The position numbers and the translations under genes were made by a program. From Candidula unifasciata (lineage: Eukaryota; Mollusca; Gastropoda; Stylommatophora; Geomitridae), in NCBI GenBank assembly GCA_905116865.2, contig CAJHNH020006035.1:146946-210945 (forward strand): a DNA stretch of 64,000 nucleotides, read 5' to 3'. This document shows, in pieces, positions 52,171 through 61,705 of the stretch (its first letter is position 1; every line of letters starts with the position of its first letter). A model generated the notes under the pieces. That model had not been told where the DNA came from and ran no database searches. It saw only the letters and a program-made list of their open reading frames with translations.

Positions 52171-53620
52171 CTCTGCGGCACCTGCTGGCCAGTCTGCATT
52201 TCCGGCTCAGCGTGATTATGACTCTACACAAGTCTGACTGCTCAGGTGTTACTTTGACCCACTCCTCTCCTCGCCTAATGTTCTCAAGGATGCAAACCTG
52301 TCTGACTGTGTCTTCTGCCTGAGCCATCCATGACCTCCCTCTTATCAGCCGCTGACCCTTAACTGCACCCAGAGCTTCATGCAGAGGGTGGTCTGTGTCT
52401 GCAGCTACCCTGAGATATGACTTCGCCTGCACCACCTTGTGCCTACCTGCAACCGTCGGCAAACCAAGGATGTATCGCATACACACCACTGGGGTGTCTC
52501 TGGTGCAACCCAGAATGACCCGCATAGCCGCGTTCTGTATGCGTTCTAGTTTGTCCATCTGACTCTTTGAGACGGTAAGCAGTCCCAGGCCATAATCCAC
52601 CACTGACAGGATCAGGTGCTGATGTAGTGTGAAAAGCATTTTCTGCTCTATGTCAATTGCAGCCATAGTCTTAAGTGCACTAAGTCCTTTTTGGCATCTC
52701 GTCACAACACTCTCCACATGGTCCTTAAATGACAGGCTCCTTTCAAATGTAATTCCCAGACACTTCAGTTTGCTCTCTCTATTGACGTCTCTATCATCTA
52801 TCGTGAGACTTGGGACATTAGTTTTAACGATTCTGTTGTCCAGAGAACACCACAAAACAGACGCCTTTTCCGGGTGGACGACAGCGTTCATTTCTGTACA
52901 CCACTCAGTCACTTTGTCTGCTGTCGCTTGTAGCTCCCGGGCTGTTTGCTCCCTCTCTTCCCCCTGCCTATATGCAAGTATATCATCAGCAAAAGTCAGT
53001 ATCCTTCCAACTCCTGGTGCTTCTAGGCTTGCAATCTTGCTCGTATACACGTTGAAGAGCACAGGCGAGATGGCGGATCCCTGTGGCAGTCCTGGGGCCA
53101 AAGTGCATGGTTCAGAGATCCATGAGCCCAGTCGGAGAGCAACCCGACGTGAATACAGGACAGCTGCAACCCAATTCACCAGCCATGGATTGACCTCCTT
53201 CTCCCTCAGTGCAGTCATTAAGATGTCGTATCTCACTCTGTTATAAGCATCCTCGAGATCCAGTCCTACCGCCATAGTTTCCTGTCTGTTCTGGAACCCT
53301 TCACAGACGTCAAAAGCAAAAGTGGCCGCATTTGCCCAATTGTCCTTTCCTGGCCTGTAACTTCCCAGACCTCTTGGGAGAAGCTTCCCCCTTTCAAAAA
53401 ATTCTTGTAACTTTACAGCAACTATCTTCTCCAAGACCTTCCCAAATGTGTTTTGTAAGGTGATGATTCTAAAGCCACTAAGCTTAGAATTATCTTTAAA
53501 AGGTTTTGGTAGTGGGATTAGATTGCTATGCACCCAGTCTTGCGGTACTGATGCTGTCTTAATACTCTGGTTAAAACAGTCGGCCATCTCCGCCAGGTCT
53601 ACATCGCTCACAGCCTTCAT
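52142..53620 (-). pseudogene. LINE reverse transcriptase domain, intact 492-aa frame
   Basis: One uninterrupted frame spans the RT. Visible motifs: FRIITLQNTFGKVLEKI (50-66), VGLDLEDAYNRV (118-129) with the catalytic Asp, LPQGSAISPVLFNVY (178-192), FADDILAY (210-217; F-A-D-D variant of YxDD), and the thumb/connection KLERIQNAAMRVILGCTRDT. The RT enzyme primes reverse transcription on nicked target DNA in this element class. The frame starts internally; the true N-terminal part is in the shifted upstream frame, so it is a fragment of the polyprotein, not a host gene. Confidence 0.88.
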
Positions 53621-53639
53621 GTGACCATACCTGACACCA

Positions 53640-55118
53640 TCAGGTCCTGGTGCAGTGTCTTTTGCTTTTTTTCAAAATTTGTTTGATATCTTCCACTTGT
53701 ATCATGTCTTCATAATGCATATTTTTTAAGGTGCCAGCTAACTCCTTTCTAACTACATCTCTGATGTCTACATCATTATGATCTGTCTGAGCTATAAACC
53801 TATGGAGAAAAGCCTCCCCTTTCTCCTTGTCTGTTGTCACACGCACACCATCGTCTCTACAAATTGTTCCGACTATCATAGGCCGATCTTTTCTTTGCAT
53901 CTGCCTTTGCAGTTTCCAGAATTTCCCCAATGTTTTATCGCCTCCCATGTCATTCACAAAAGTTTCCCACTTTGCTCTTTTGGCCTCTGCAGCACAGCGC
54001 TTGAAAACCTCCACCTTATCTCTTTTCACTTTCTCCGCCATCTCCACTTCCTCTCGTGAGCTTGAGGGTGTCTGTCGTACTTTCTTTAGCTGCTTCACTG
54101 CGGCTCTCTTTGCCTTCCATGCCTGTTCTACTTCTGGAGTCCACCATGGGGGCTGTAGAAAATTAGTTCTGGCAGTTCTTTTGCATGCTCCCTGTCTGAG
54201 GCGTCCAAGTAGGTTGTTGGGTCCACTTATACTGGAAGGTCTTGCGTGCTCTCCCAACCTTAACCTTACTGTGTTTAGAAATCAAGACTGAACATGGTAG
54301 GTGATCACTCCCATGGTCATTTAGGACAGTCCATTTAACATCTAAAACCGACGACTGAGAGACAAATGTCAAGTCAATGGCTGTGTCTGCATCTCCAGGC
54401 CTCATTGCCATTCTAGTCGGCCTCCCATCATTGATGCAAGCCATATCGGAGTCAACCATGGCCTCTGCAAGAACAATTCCCTGTCGGTTTTCTCCACTGC
54501 TGTCCCATTCTCTGTTCCTCGCGTTGAAATCCCCACATATGAGTAACCTATCACCTGGTAACTCCTCCAGTTCCTTGAGCCAGCTCCATTGTTAACTTCT
54601 GACAAAACAGTCTACCGTGGCATATATATTTATGAGGTTCCAACTTAGGCCACCAATTTCCACCTGTATACCTTGAACCTCTCGTCCACTGTGGTTCCAC
54701 TGGCTCAAGTCAAGCACCACATGCTTCACTCCCTCCTTTACCAATAGACCTTGTCCATGTCTCTCCTGTCCAACAGGGTTTATATAACTGACGTACCCCG
54801 GGCAATGATATCTGCCTGTATTTAACTCCTGGAGCATCATGACATGAAAATCAAAAATCAACCTCTCCGTACAGGACCTCTCTGCCTAGCACTCCGACAG
54901 TTCCAGTATCCTACTCTTACATGATTAAAACTCAATCTCTCCGCTTTTAGCCTTGTTCTCCTAGCACCCGCCCTCCTATTTCTATGCCTTCTTCTCTCCC
55001 CATTTCCCCGTCGTCTCTTCCTCACTCCCTCTTCACTAACCGCTGAATAATGTGTCAAGCTGAGAGCAAGTGCCCTGTAGCTCCGGCGACGATTCTTATG
55101 CATATTTTTAAAATCCAT
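53640..55118 (-). pseudogene. LINE endonuclease and linker segment, frameshifted
   Basis: Consecutive frames 55118-54858, 54861-54592, about 54600-54163 and 54257-53640 each continue the same polyprotein. The endonuclease part holds the ICGDFNAR and GSDHLP motifs. The linker includes FLQPPWWTPEVEQAWKAKRA and a lysine/arginine-rich helix leading to the RT. Breaks lie near 54860, 54595, 54190 and at a T run near 53664-53671. Confidence 0.8.
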
Positions 55119-55330
55119 ACGAAAAGAGAGTATTGCAGGAAATGACCGGTCGCCCTAGTATTGCCTGCCTGTTAGGGAAGGGGCAATGGATGTCCCGTAG
55201 GAGTCCATACGCCTGGTGCTACCCGCACGCCCGCCAGACGTCCAACGTTCACGACCAGCTCACCCGTGGCCATCCAGTTCCTCAGCACGTTGGTTCACCT
55301 TGAACTTGGGGGTTTAAATTCGGAGTTTGC

Positions 55331-56640
55331 CGTCTCCTAGATGGACTGCTGTGCAAAGCTAAAGGGTTCCATCTACCCAGACTTCTCCCAGAAAGAAGGC
55401 AACATTTTGCTAAATCCCATGGACGTTAGGAAACTTTGTGCGGTCTTAAACATCTGCTGCACTGTGAAGCCCTTGTTGACAAGACTCTTCTTGAAGTTAA
55501 ATACACAGTTGATTTATTAAAAGGCTCCACCTTTGAATAGACACCACCCCAGAAATCACCGATGACGCCGCAAGGATAGCTACGAACTCCAGCTCGCCTG
55601 TTGTTTCTACCACAGCCAGTGTGACCAACGAGGCAACCAACTCAAAATCTTTAAACTATGAATGGTGGTCTAAAGGACGTTATGTTGAGAAGCGCTCGCT
55701 CTCATTCTAAATACGTCTGGCCAAATCAGAAGGAACTGAAACCAAAGAGGAAAATTCAGAACTGAAAGGGCAAGAAGATCACAGTTGCCAAAAGAATAGG
55801 AAATGAGCGGTATGACTTCGAGGAAAGAAGCATTAGGCCATAGACGGTACAATTACCAGAACTTTAGCCACGAAAGTTGCTCAAATAAACAAGACCACAA
55901 ATATAGCCGGAAACTGTTGGCAGCTTCGGCTAGCTAGCAGCAGGTTGAACGGGGCTGATTTTGATTTTTTCTTAAAAGGAATTGGAATTCGTAATGCCGT
56001 GGTGCCGGTTTGGATACCTACTGCATGCGATTTGACAGCAGACCGTCTATCGTTGATTTCGTCAGTGGTAGCGAGAGCCGACCGTGTAGTGTATTGGCAA
56101 ACTACAGACTACTAAACAAAAATATGCCTATAAAAGCCACAACAGTTAAAACATGTTAGGGTTGGTTCTGCAAGGTCCTGTAAAAGAACACGCAACTAAC
56201 TTTAACGATAAGCACAGTGCAAGTGTCAGAGAACGGATTTGCCAAAAGAAATGCCTGGTTGAAAGGATGATGGTGGCAGATGAATATCAATTTGAATTTG
56301 CAAAACACTGACCTATCATAAAATTTCGTAAATCTCATCAATTCAACTTTCACAAGAGCACTTTTTACATTCCACTAGTGCAGTACCTCCCATTTTGTAG
56401 TCCATCAACACCTAAAGGTAGGCAGGTGCTTTGCTGGGAAGATGGGAGCTTTAAACTGAGCACATAAACCTAGTCACAATTATAACTAAAAGCTTCCCTC
56501 TTGGGGTCGATTGTTTTTTTTTTTCGCAAGCCAGCCAGCCAGCCAAGAAATCTGTAGTTCTGAACTCTTTAAAAACAAACAATCAAACAAAAACAAAAAA
56601 AGATTGCCCACCTCCAGGATTGAATCTGTAGCATATACAT
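55331..56640 (+). other. Unassigned; decayed protein-coding-like segment at 55341-55710
   Basis: A 59-codon frame from ATG 55341 (MDCCAKLKGSIYPDFSQKEG, then VRKLCAVLNICCTVKPLLT) stops at 55518. Shifted frames continue with VDKTLLEVKYTVDLLKGSTF and, from about 55534, TTPEITDDAARIATNSSSPV and LNYEWWSKGRYVEKRSLSF. The composition looks like coding sequence with one or two frame breaks, but I recognise no family. It could be an ORF1 of a retroelement. At 55996-56050 is a family G fragment. Confidence 0.4.
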
Positions 56641-56646
56641 AGGAAA

Positions 56647-56926
56647 CAGTGGTTCTCAACCTATGGGTCCCACCCTTTTTGGGTCGAACAACCCTTTTAC
56701 GGGAGTCGCAAAACAAATATTGATTGAAGTAATGAAGCAGCAACGAAAATAATTGTATGGTTGCGGGTCGCCACAACATGAGGAAGTGTATTAAAGGGTC
56801 ACCACAACATGAGGAAGTGTATTAAAGGGTCACCACAACATGAGGAAGTGTATTAAAGGGTCACCACAACATGAGGATCTGTATTGTTGCCAGAAGATGA
56901 GAAATTAAGAAGGTTGAGAGCCACTG
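56647..56926 (+). mobile_element. SPIN-like hAT nonautonomous element with internal 31-bp tandem expansion
   Basis: Starts CAGTGGTTCTCAACCTATGG and ends AGGTTGAGAGCCACTG. The flanks ataggaaa (56639-56646) and atctgaaa (56927-56934) match 6 of 8. Inside, gggtcaccacaacatgagga + agtgtattaaa is repeated about four times (56765-56890). Confidence 0.82.
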
Positions 56927-57329
56927 ATCTGAAAGATGAGAATTAAACAGGTACAATACCGGAAATTCTGTTCAACCATACAGACATATAGCCGGAGGTG
57001 ACCTCTTGTCCAGCGTGGGTGGTGGCTGTGTCGTTAGTGGGCGTGTCTGACCAACTGGCTGGCCTGCACATGTGCTTGTCACGGCGTGGCCGCGGATGTA
57101 CACCCACGTGGTGTTTAGTGCCAGTACTGGTGCATGCTAGACAGGTGTTGATAACGGCTGAGAAAATAAAAACCACTTGACCAAACCGTTCTCGTGCTGT
57201 GTGTAGCTCAGGCTTATTGATTCTTGTAGTTCACCCCTGACCTTCCTCTGGACACTATATGGACTAATAATCATTATCATATAGAAGGTCCTTCTTTGCA
57301 GAACGACGTATTCATCACAGTCTGCCTAA

Positions 57330-57490
57330 AAGGAGGGTACTATGTGTGCATGGTGTCCGCCTCCAGTTCTAGAGGTTCCTGTTTCAATCCCCTGTAAGAG
57401 CTGAGGTTTTTTCACGTAAACTTAGACTTCTAGTAATTCCCCCACGGCCTCTGGGTAGTGAGATCGGACGCCCGTATTTTACATTAATTT
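57330..57490 (+). repeat. tRNA-derived SINE (family E)
   Basis: Head: gtgtgcatggtgtccgcctc with B box gaggttcctgtttcaatcc. Body: ctgggtagtgagatcggacg, matching the minus-strand copy at 46310-46470. Confidence 0.65.
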
Positions 57491-57653
57491 TTATGTGAAA
57501 AATTGTTTTTCCTAACGAGTGTTTCGCTTAACAAGTATGATTCTGGGACCAGTTATGCTCGTTAAGAGAGGTTCAACTATAAAATAACAAAAAATAAAAA
57601 ATACTTTCAGTGAGTGCACTGGCTAAACGATGCCAGCCTCAAATTGTATAGAC

Positions 57654-57885
57654 TAGCGGTTCTCAGCCTGTGAGTCGCGACTTTTTGTGTGTGTTGGGTC
57701 GAACGACTTTTTCACATGGGTCGGCAAAGACCATAGCCAAAATACATTTTTTTTTTTTTTTTAAGGTTATGAAGTAGCGTCAAAAGTAATTGTATGGTTG
57801 GGGAGAGAGAGAGAGAGAGAGGGGGGGGGGGGGGGGGGGGGTCGCCACAACATGAGGAACTGTATTAAAGGGTCGCAGCATTTTC
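57654..57885 (+). mobile_element. SPIN-like hAT element, right end lost
   Basis: Starts TAGCGGTTCTCAGCCTGTGA, then gtcgaacgactttttcacat, an internal (GA)n(G)n expansion at 57805-57842, and gtcgccacaacatgaggaac, tgtattaaagggtcgc. The final inverted end is missing, so no TSD can be read. Confidence 0.7.
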
Positions 57886-57889
57886 AGCA

Positions 57890-58230
57890 CAGACAATGAC
57901 ACTGAATATGCTTTTGTAGATGACAAAAAATGACATAACACAAGTCTCCTATGCAGTGTGCAGGTCGCTTATCGAACATGATGTTGAATTAGTATTTAAG
58001 CTTTTATTTATAATATTAGTATCATATGAACCAGTAACAATAATAATATAAATCGTCTGAGTTCGCTCTTAAAAAGACCTTGGCATGTTTTTTTTTTAAT
58101 GGTTTACAGCTAGGCTGAGATATCTGTCACTTTTGCCCAACACATCCGATTTAACTAAACCCACTACTTAGTTGCTTTCGATGGCATGTTTGTTGCATTG
58201 GAGTGGGTGTATTCTTTTCCCTCAGTAATG

Positions 58231-58263
<33 letters not shown>

Positions 58264-59130
58264 TAATGTGAATAACTATTACGTATTGACATACAATTTA
58301 TTTGCCGTGTCCAATTCATTTCTGCTGCAGATGAGGGACGTTTATGTTTTCATTTCTTAGCGCCCTGCCACCAAAACAAACACCGCGCTCAGCGTTCGAT
58401 AAGGGGGCGCGAACCAGATCAAAGACGTTCCCATCATGCTCATATTAGACGCCTTCCCGTTAAACTGCTGGCTCGTCATTCCGTGCACTCGACTTTTTAA
58501 CGTTATCTATCACTGGTAGGTCTAGCCATCTTCCCTGGCGTCTAGCGCGGTTGGAGGTTGTTGCGGCAAAACAGCCAGATGATTAACAACAGAAGTAAAA
58601 ACAGCAATGTGTGACTGTCCTTCCCTGTGATTTTACGCACGGTGCTGTGGATTATGATCTTTCCGCTTCGCAACCGTTTATAAACTTCCCTTGGGAAGTC
58701 TCTTCAGGAAATGGAGTAGAGAGCGCTGAAATTGGAACGTGTTGCATAGCATATGGGATAGAGAGAAACTGCGGCAAGCGGGCGAAAGTTGGGGAGAAAA
58801 CAAGCTGCAAGGTCATCGTCACTTGTACCTTAAAGTTTAAGAAAACAGTGGAGGAAATGAAGAATACACAGTAGCACATTGTTCTTCATTTCGGTCTCTG
58901 CTGGACCCGGTGTCGTGCCACCAAACGCGTCTCGCGGTAAAAGGGAAACCAGACGTGTCTTTTCTGAGAAAATAGAAGGGAGTTAGTAGAGGGAGGGAGA
59001 GAGAAAAGAGCGAGGAAGAGAGTGATAGAGATAGAGAGATAGACGGAAGGAGGTACAGTGAGCATGAGAAAGTACAAGAGGGGTGGTATGACAAGGTGTT
59101 TAGTAAAGAAGTGTGTGAGAGTATATATAT
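57890..59130. other. Intergenic without recognised gene
   Basis: (AAT)n at 58228-58262. At 58105-58230 a fragment (ttacagctaggctgagatat, caacacatccgattt) is shared with 11855-11930. An 87-aa frame at 58611-58874 has no recognised domain. Confidence 0.45.
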
Positions 59131-59135
59131 ATCCC

Positions 59136-59400
59136 CATGTGGGTTTCCGGGCCCTGTTATAGGGAAAACAAGAATAGACCCACTGCCTACCCAAAAGCAT
59201 GTCGTAAGAGTCGACTAATTGGGAGCTTCATTCGAAGTCGAAGTGCATCAGCTTAAGAGGCAAGGAACCAACAGTCTGTTTACAGATTAGTCAGATCACA
59301 GTCGCAAATGGCAAGTGAACGCTGCGGTTAAAGAACCTTCATCAACACATAGCATAAATCTACAATATCACAAGTACAAACAAGAATGCATCAGATCACT
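59136..59400 (+). repeat. Dispersed repeat family A, longest copy
   Basis: Begins catgtgggtttccgggccct and runs through gaaaacaagaatagacccac, tgcctacccaaaagcatgtc, gtaagagtcgactaattggg, then aatggcaagtgaacgctgcg and atcaacacatagcataaat. Other copies in the window are parts of this. Confidence 0.7.
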
Positions 59401-60080
59401 TAACTGACACATCTCTGATATAAATCACATTTATGTCTAGCCATAAGAATGTCTGACACGTGTGTGGCCACATTAGATGAATACTAGCTAGACAATGCCC
59501 CGAGAAACAAGGACCGTAAACCAAAGATATTAGACAAAACTGTGTTGGATGTTAAGTTCCCTAGGTGAATTGGCCCCCTTGAGATCGTTGATGAGACTTA
59601 CGGACCCTGTCAATGAGTGGCTAGATTTGATGGCAGTAACTTGCATGTGGAGGACACCTTGGTGATCCCGATAACTGGAGTAGAGTGATACTAATACTAG
59701 TCTGAAGGTACAGTTCTGCACATCTGAAAGCTGTTGCATGAACCTGTCAACTATCCGTAGCCCCCGTTTCGATGTTTTGACGGAAAGAGTCAAAGAAAAC
59801 TGATATATAGCATATTTGGACAGAAGACGTTAAGTAGTACGAAACCTGTAATCTGTTACTATAAGCGCCGCCCCAAAATGGATGTAGTCGGGGCCCAAAA
59901 TAACCTAACGGTTGAACGGAGTGGCACTTTGTGTCACCGGGTGTAGGTGGCTCGTTGTAAGGTCCTCGTGGGGTTGAATGACACACACGCCAAACCTGTG
60001 TCGAGCAGACAAAATTATTATGGTGAGTTGTCGGGACCTGGGAAAAAACCCCACATATCTAACGTAAAAGTAGAGGAGCT
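59401..60080. other. Intergenic; family I fragment at about 59860-60010
   Basis: Shares ggcactttgtgtcac-gggtgt with 15420-15610. No gene recognised. Confidence 0.4.
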
Positions 60081-60082
60081 TG

Positions 60083-60236
60083 TTTATACCACTGGAGCAT
60101 CGGTCTCATATTGTTTGACTCATATTTGAATAGACAATCGCCACTGGGTTGGTGATTTGGTCAGCATCGGATCGGTAGCCTTTACTTCCCAGGATATTAC
60201 CTGGTACCTATTTTAGGATAGGTTCAGACCGAGAGA
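60083..60236 (-). repeat. SINE family B fragment
   Basis: In reverse: gacaatcgccactgggttgg, tgatttggtcagcatcggat, cctttacttcccaggatatt, acctggtacc. Both ends are truncated. Confidence 0.65.
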
Positions 60237-60420
60237 AACTATGGTGGATGGTTGAAGACAGTGACATGGGAGAATATCATCAGTGGAATCGATCTAGTAT
60301 ACCAAAGACTGAGATCTTTGTAGAGGCTTGAACGCCTACGCCAGCTGGTAAGGCACTTGACGATGACGATAGTGGTGATGGCGGTAGAGGTGAGTATAAT
60401 AATGATGATGATGATAGATG
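60237..60420 (+). mobile_element. RTE LINE extreme 3' end
   Basis: Contains a W-R--IAYASW-like remnant (gcttgaacgcctacgccagc, tggtaaggcactt) followed by gacgatgacgatag and a (GAT)n tail at 60400-60416, as in the other RTE copies. Confidence 0.65.
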
Positions 60421-60720
60421 AATAATGTGTATTCACATCATCACTTTCATCCTTAACATCGTCGTGTGCCTTTCTATTTCACACAGGGCTCGCAGTCTAG
60501 TTCTCCAGTCAATTCTTTTATCTGCAGTCTTGTCGATATATGTTGGATAGAATCCAGGCCGTCTTCTTTGGCTTCTTTCATTAAACTCAGTTTTAAGTAT
60601 CTCTTGGGCGTCTCGTTTCCTTGTTCCACTTGTGTCTAATTTCAGTGCCTTTTTGAATTCTCTGCTCGCGTCTTCTCAGGAAGTGCCTAATTTAACGCAG
60701 TTTTCTTTGTCTTAATGCTG

Positions 60721-60885
60721 TTGATGAAAGAGAAAAAAGGGTCGCCTAAAAACAACACGAAGACGAAGGATGGAAAGTGACCTGAGTGCTGCATCTGTGA
60801 CATGGAAAACTGCACTGAAGATTGCACAGGACAGGAAAGCATGGAAAGTCTTCTCCGAAGCCACTGGGTATAAAGAGAACTGATG
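60721..60885 (+). mobile_element. LINE 3' fragment, same family as 36.5-37.2 kb
   Basis: One frame reads GSPKNNT-type sequence, MESDLSAASVTWKTALKIAQ and DRKAWKVFSEATG, then agaactgatgattg, nearly the same as residues and end at 37030-37178. Confidence 0.8.
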
Positions 60886-61332
60886 ATTGAATGCTGTTGA
60901 TACCTGTATACAATATACTTTGGAAGGACGGGGGAGGCAAATCAATACATTGTTTTACAGTCGCTAAAAGTAAACGAAAGAAAATGTAATATTACATTTG
61001 GTGAAACTCGAGAACAACCAAAAAACAGTGATTTAACTACTTGACTGCTGGAGCCGATCATTTCCACAAAGCTAAGTGAGCTGCTGTGTTTTTCACTTCA
61101 AGATAGTCTCTAAGGCTACGGTGTTTGTTCTTTACGTCGCACAAGCCATATGTGATAAAAATTCAACGTAATGAAATCGATTTTTTAGACTTTAACTGCT
61201 TTTTATTTAAAGCCAGTTTACGGCTCCTTCTGAAAAGTAAAACCAGTGAATGCTTATTCTACCCCATGATAGTTACCTATTTCATTAGCAGAAAAATTGG
61301 CAGCGAAGGTGCAAGTGAGAAGAAATTATAAT

Positions 61333-61705
61333 GTTTTTGAGTTGAGCTGAGTTGATTCAAGAATCGAAATCACAGCACTCGGGCATTTCCATAAGCGCTC
61401 TGTCCCCATATTTGGCAGCCAGCGCAGAGTTCCAACACCAATGATGTCAACAGCATTCTGATTATACGTTCATCTTTTCTTTCCTCTAAGCGTCGAGTAT
61501 CAGCCAGATCCCCTCGTCAATACTGTTGCGTCCCTTTCGCCAGACTGTGGTGATCCATTTGTTCCCTCAAGGCCCTAACTACGCCTGCCCTAGCATGCAT
61601 CAGTATTCCACATGTTGTGCAGTGCCTGCCAGTATATCTGCCTGTTCGTTTCCAAGCATACCGGCATCCCCGGAGAAATCCAGGCAATGCTCCTCACCCG
61701 GCAAA
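61333..61705 (-). mobile_element. I-clade (nimbus-like) LINE, 3'-end copy
   Basis: Base-by-base similar to 51455-51835 (ttgattcaagaa-cg, atcacagcac-cggg-cattcc, ataagcgctc-gt). The tail is ttgagttgagctgagttgat. It breaks off at about 61705, so it is 5' truncated within RNase H. Confidence 0.88.

Larger units (their letters stand above)
51455..55330 (-). mobile_element. I-clade (nimbus/Nimb-like) non-LTR retrotransposon, EN-RT-RNase H, nearly complete
   Basis: In element sense (minus strand): possible 5' UTR at 55330-55119; ORF start MDFKNMHKNRRRSYR at 55118; APE endonuclease with YWNCRSA, MLQEL, GDFNARNREWDSSG and SDHLPCSV; linker; reverse transcriptase; RNase H with IYTDGSVSRGK and SPGHAGVLGNEQADRLAG; and a C-terminal WECPGCC knuckle with a stop near 51474. 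It ends in a (TCAAA)n tail at 51455-51475. The EN-RT-RNase H order and AT-rich simple tail fit the I superfamily, of which nimbus is known from the snail Biomphalaria. Several frameshifts break it. No separate ORF1 (gag) is recognised. Confidence 0.88.

Noticed and set aside
52629..53246. 205-aa plus-strand ORF
   Set aside because: Antisense shadow of the LINE reverse transcriptase frame.
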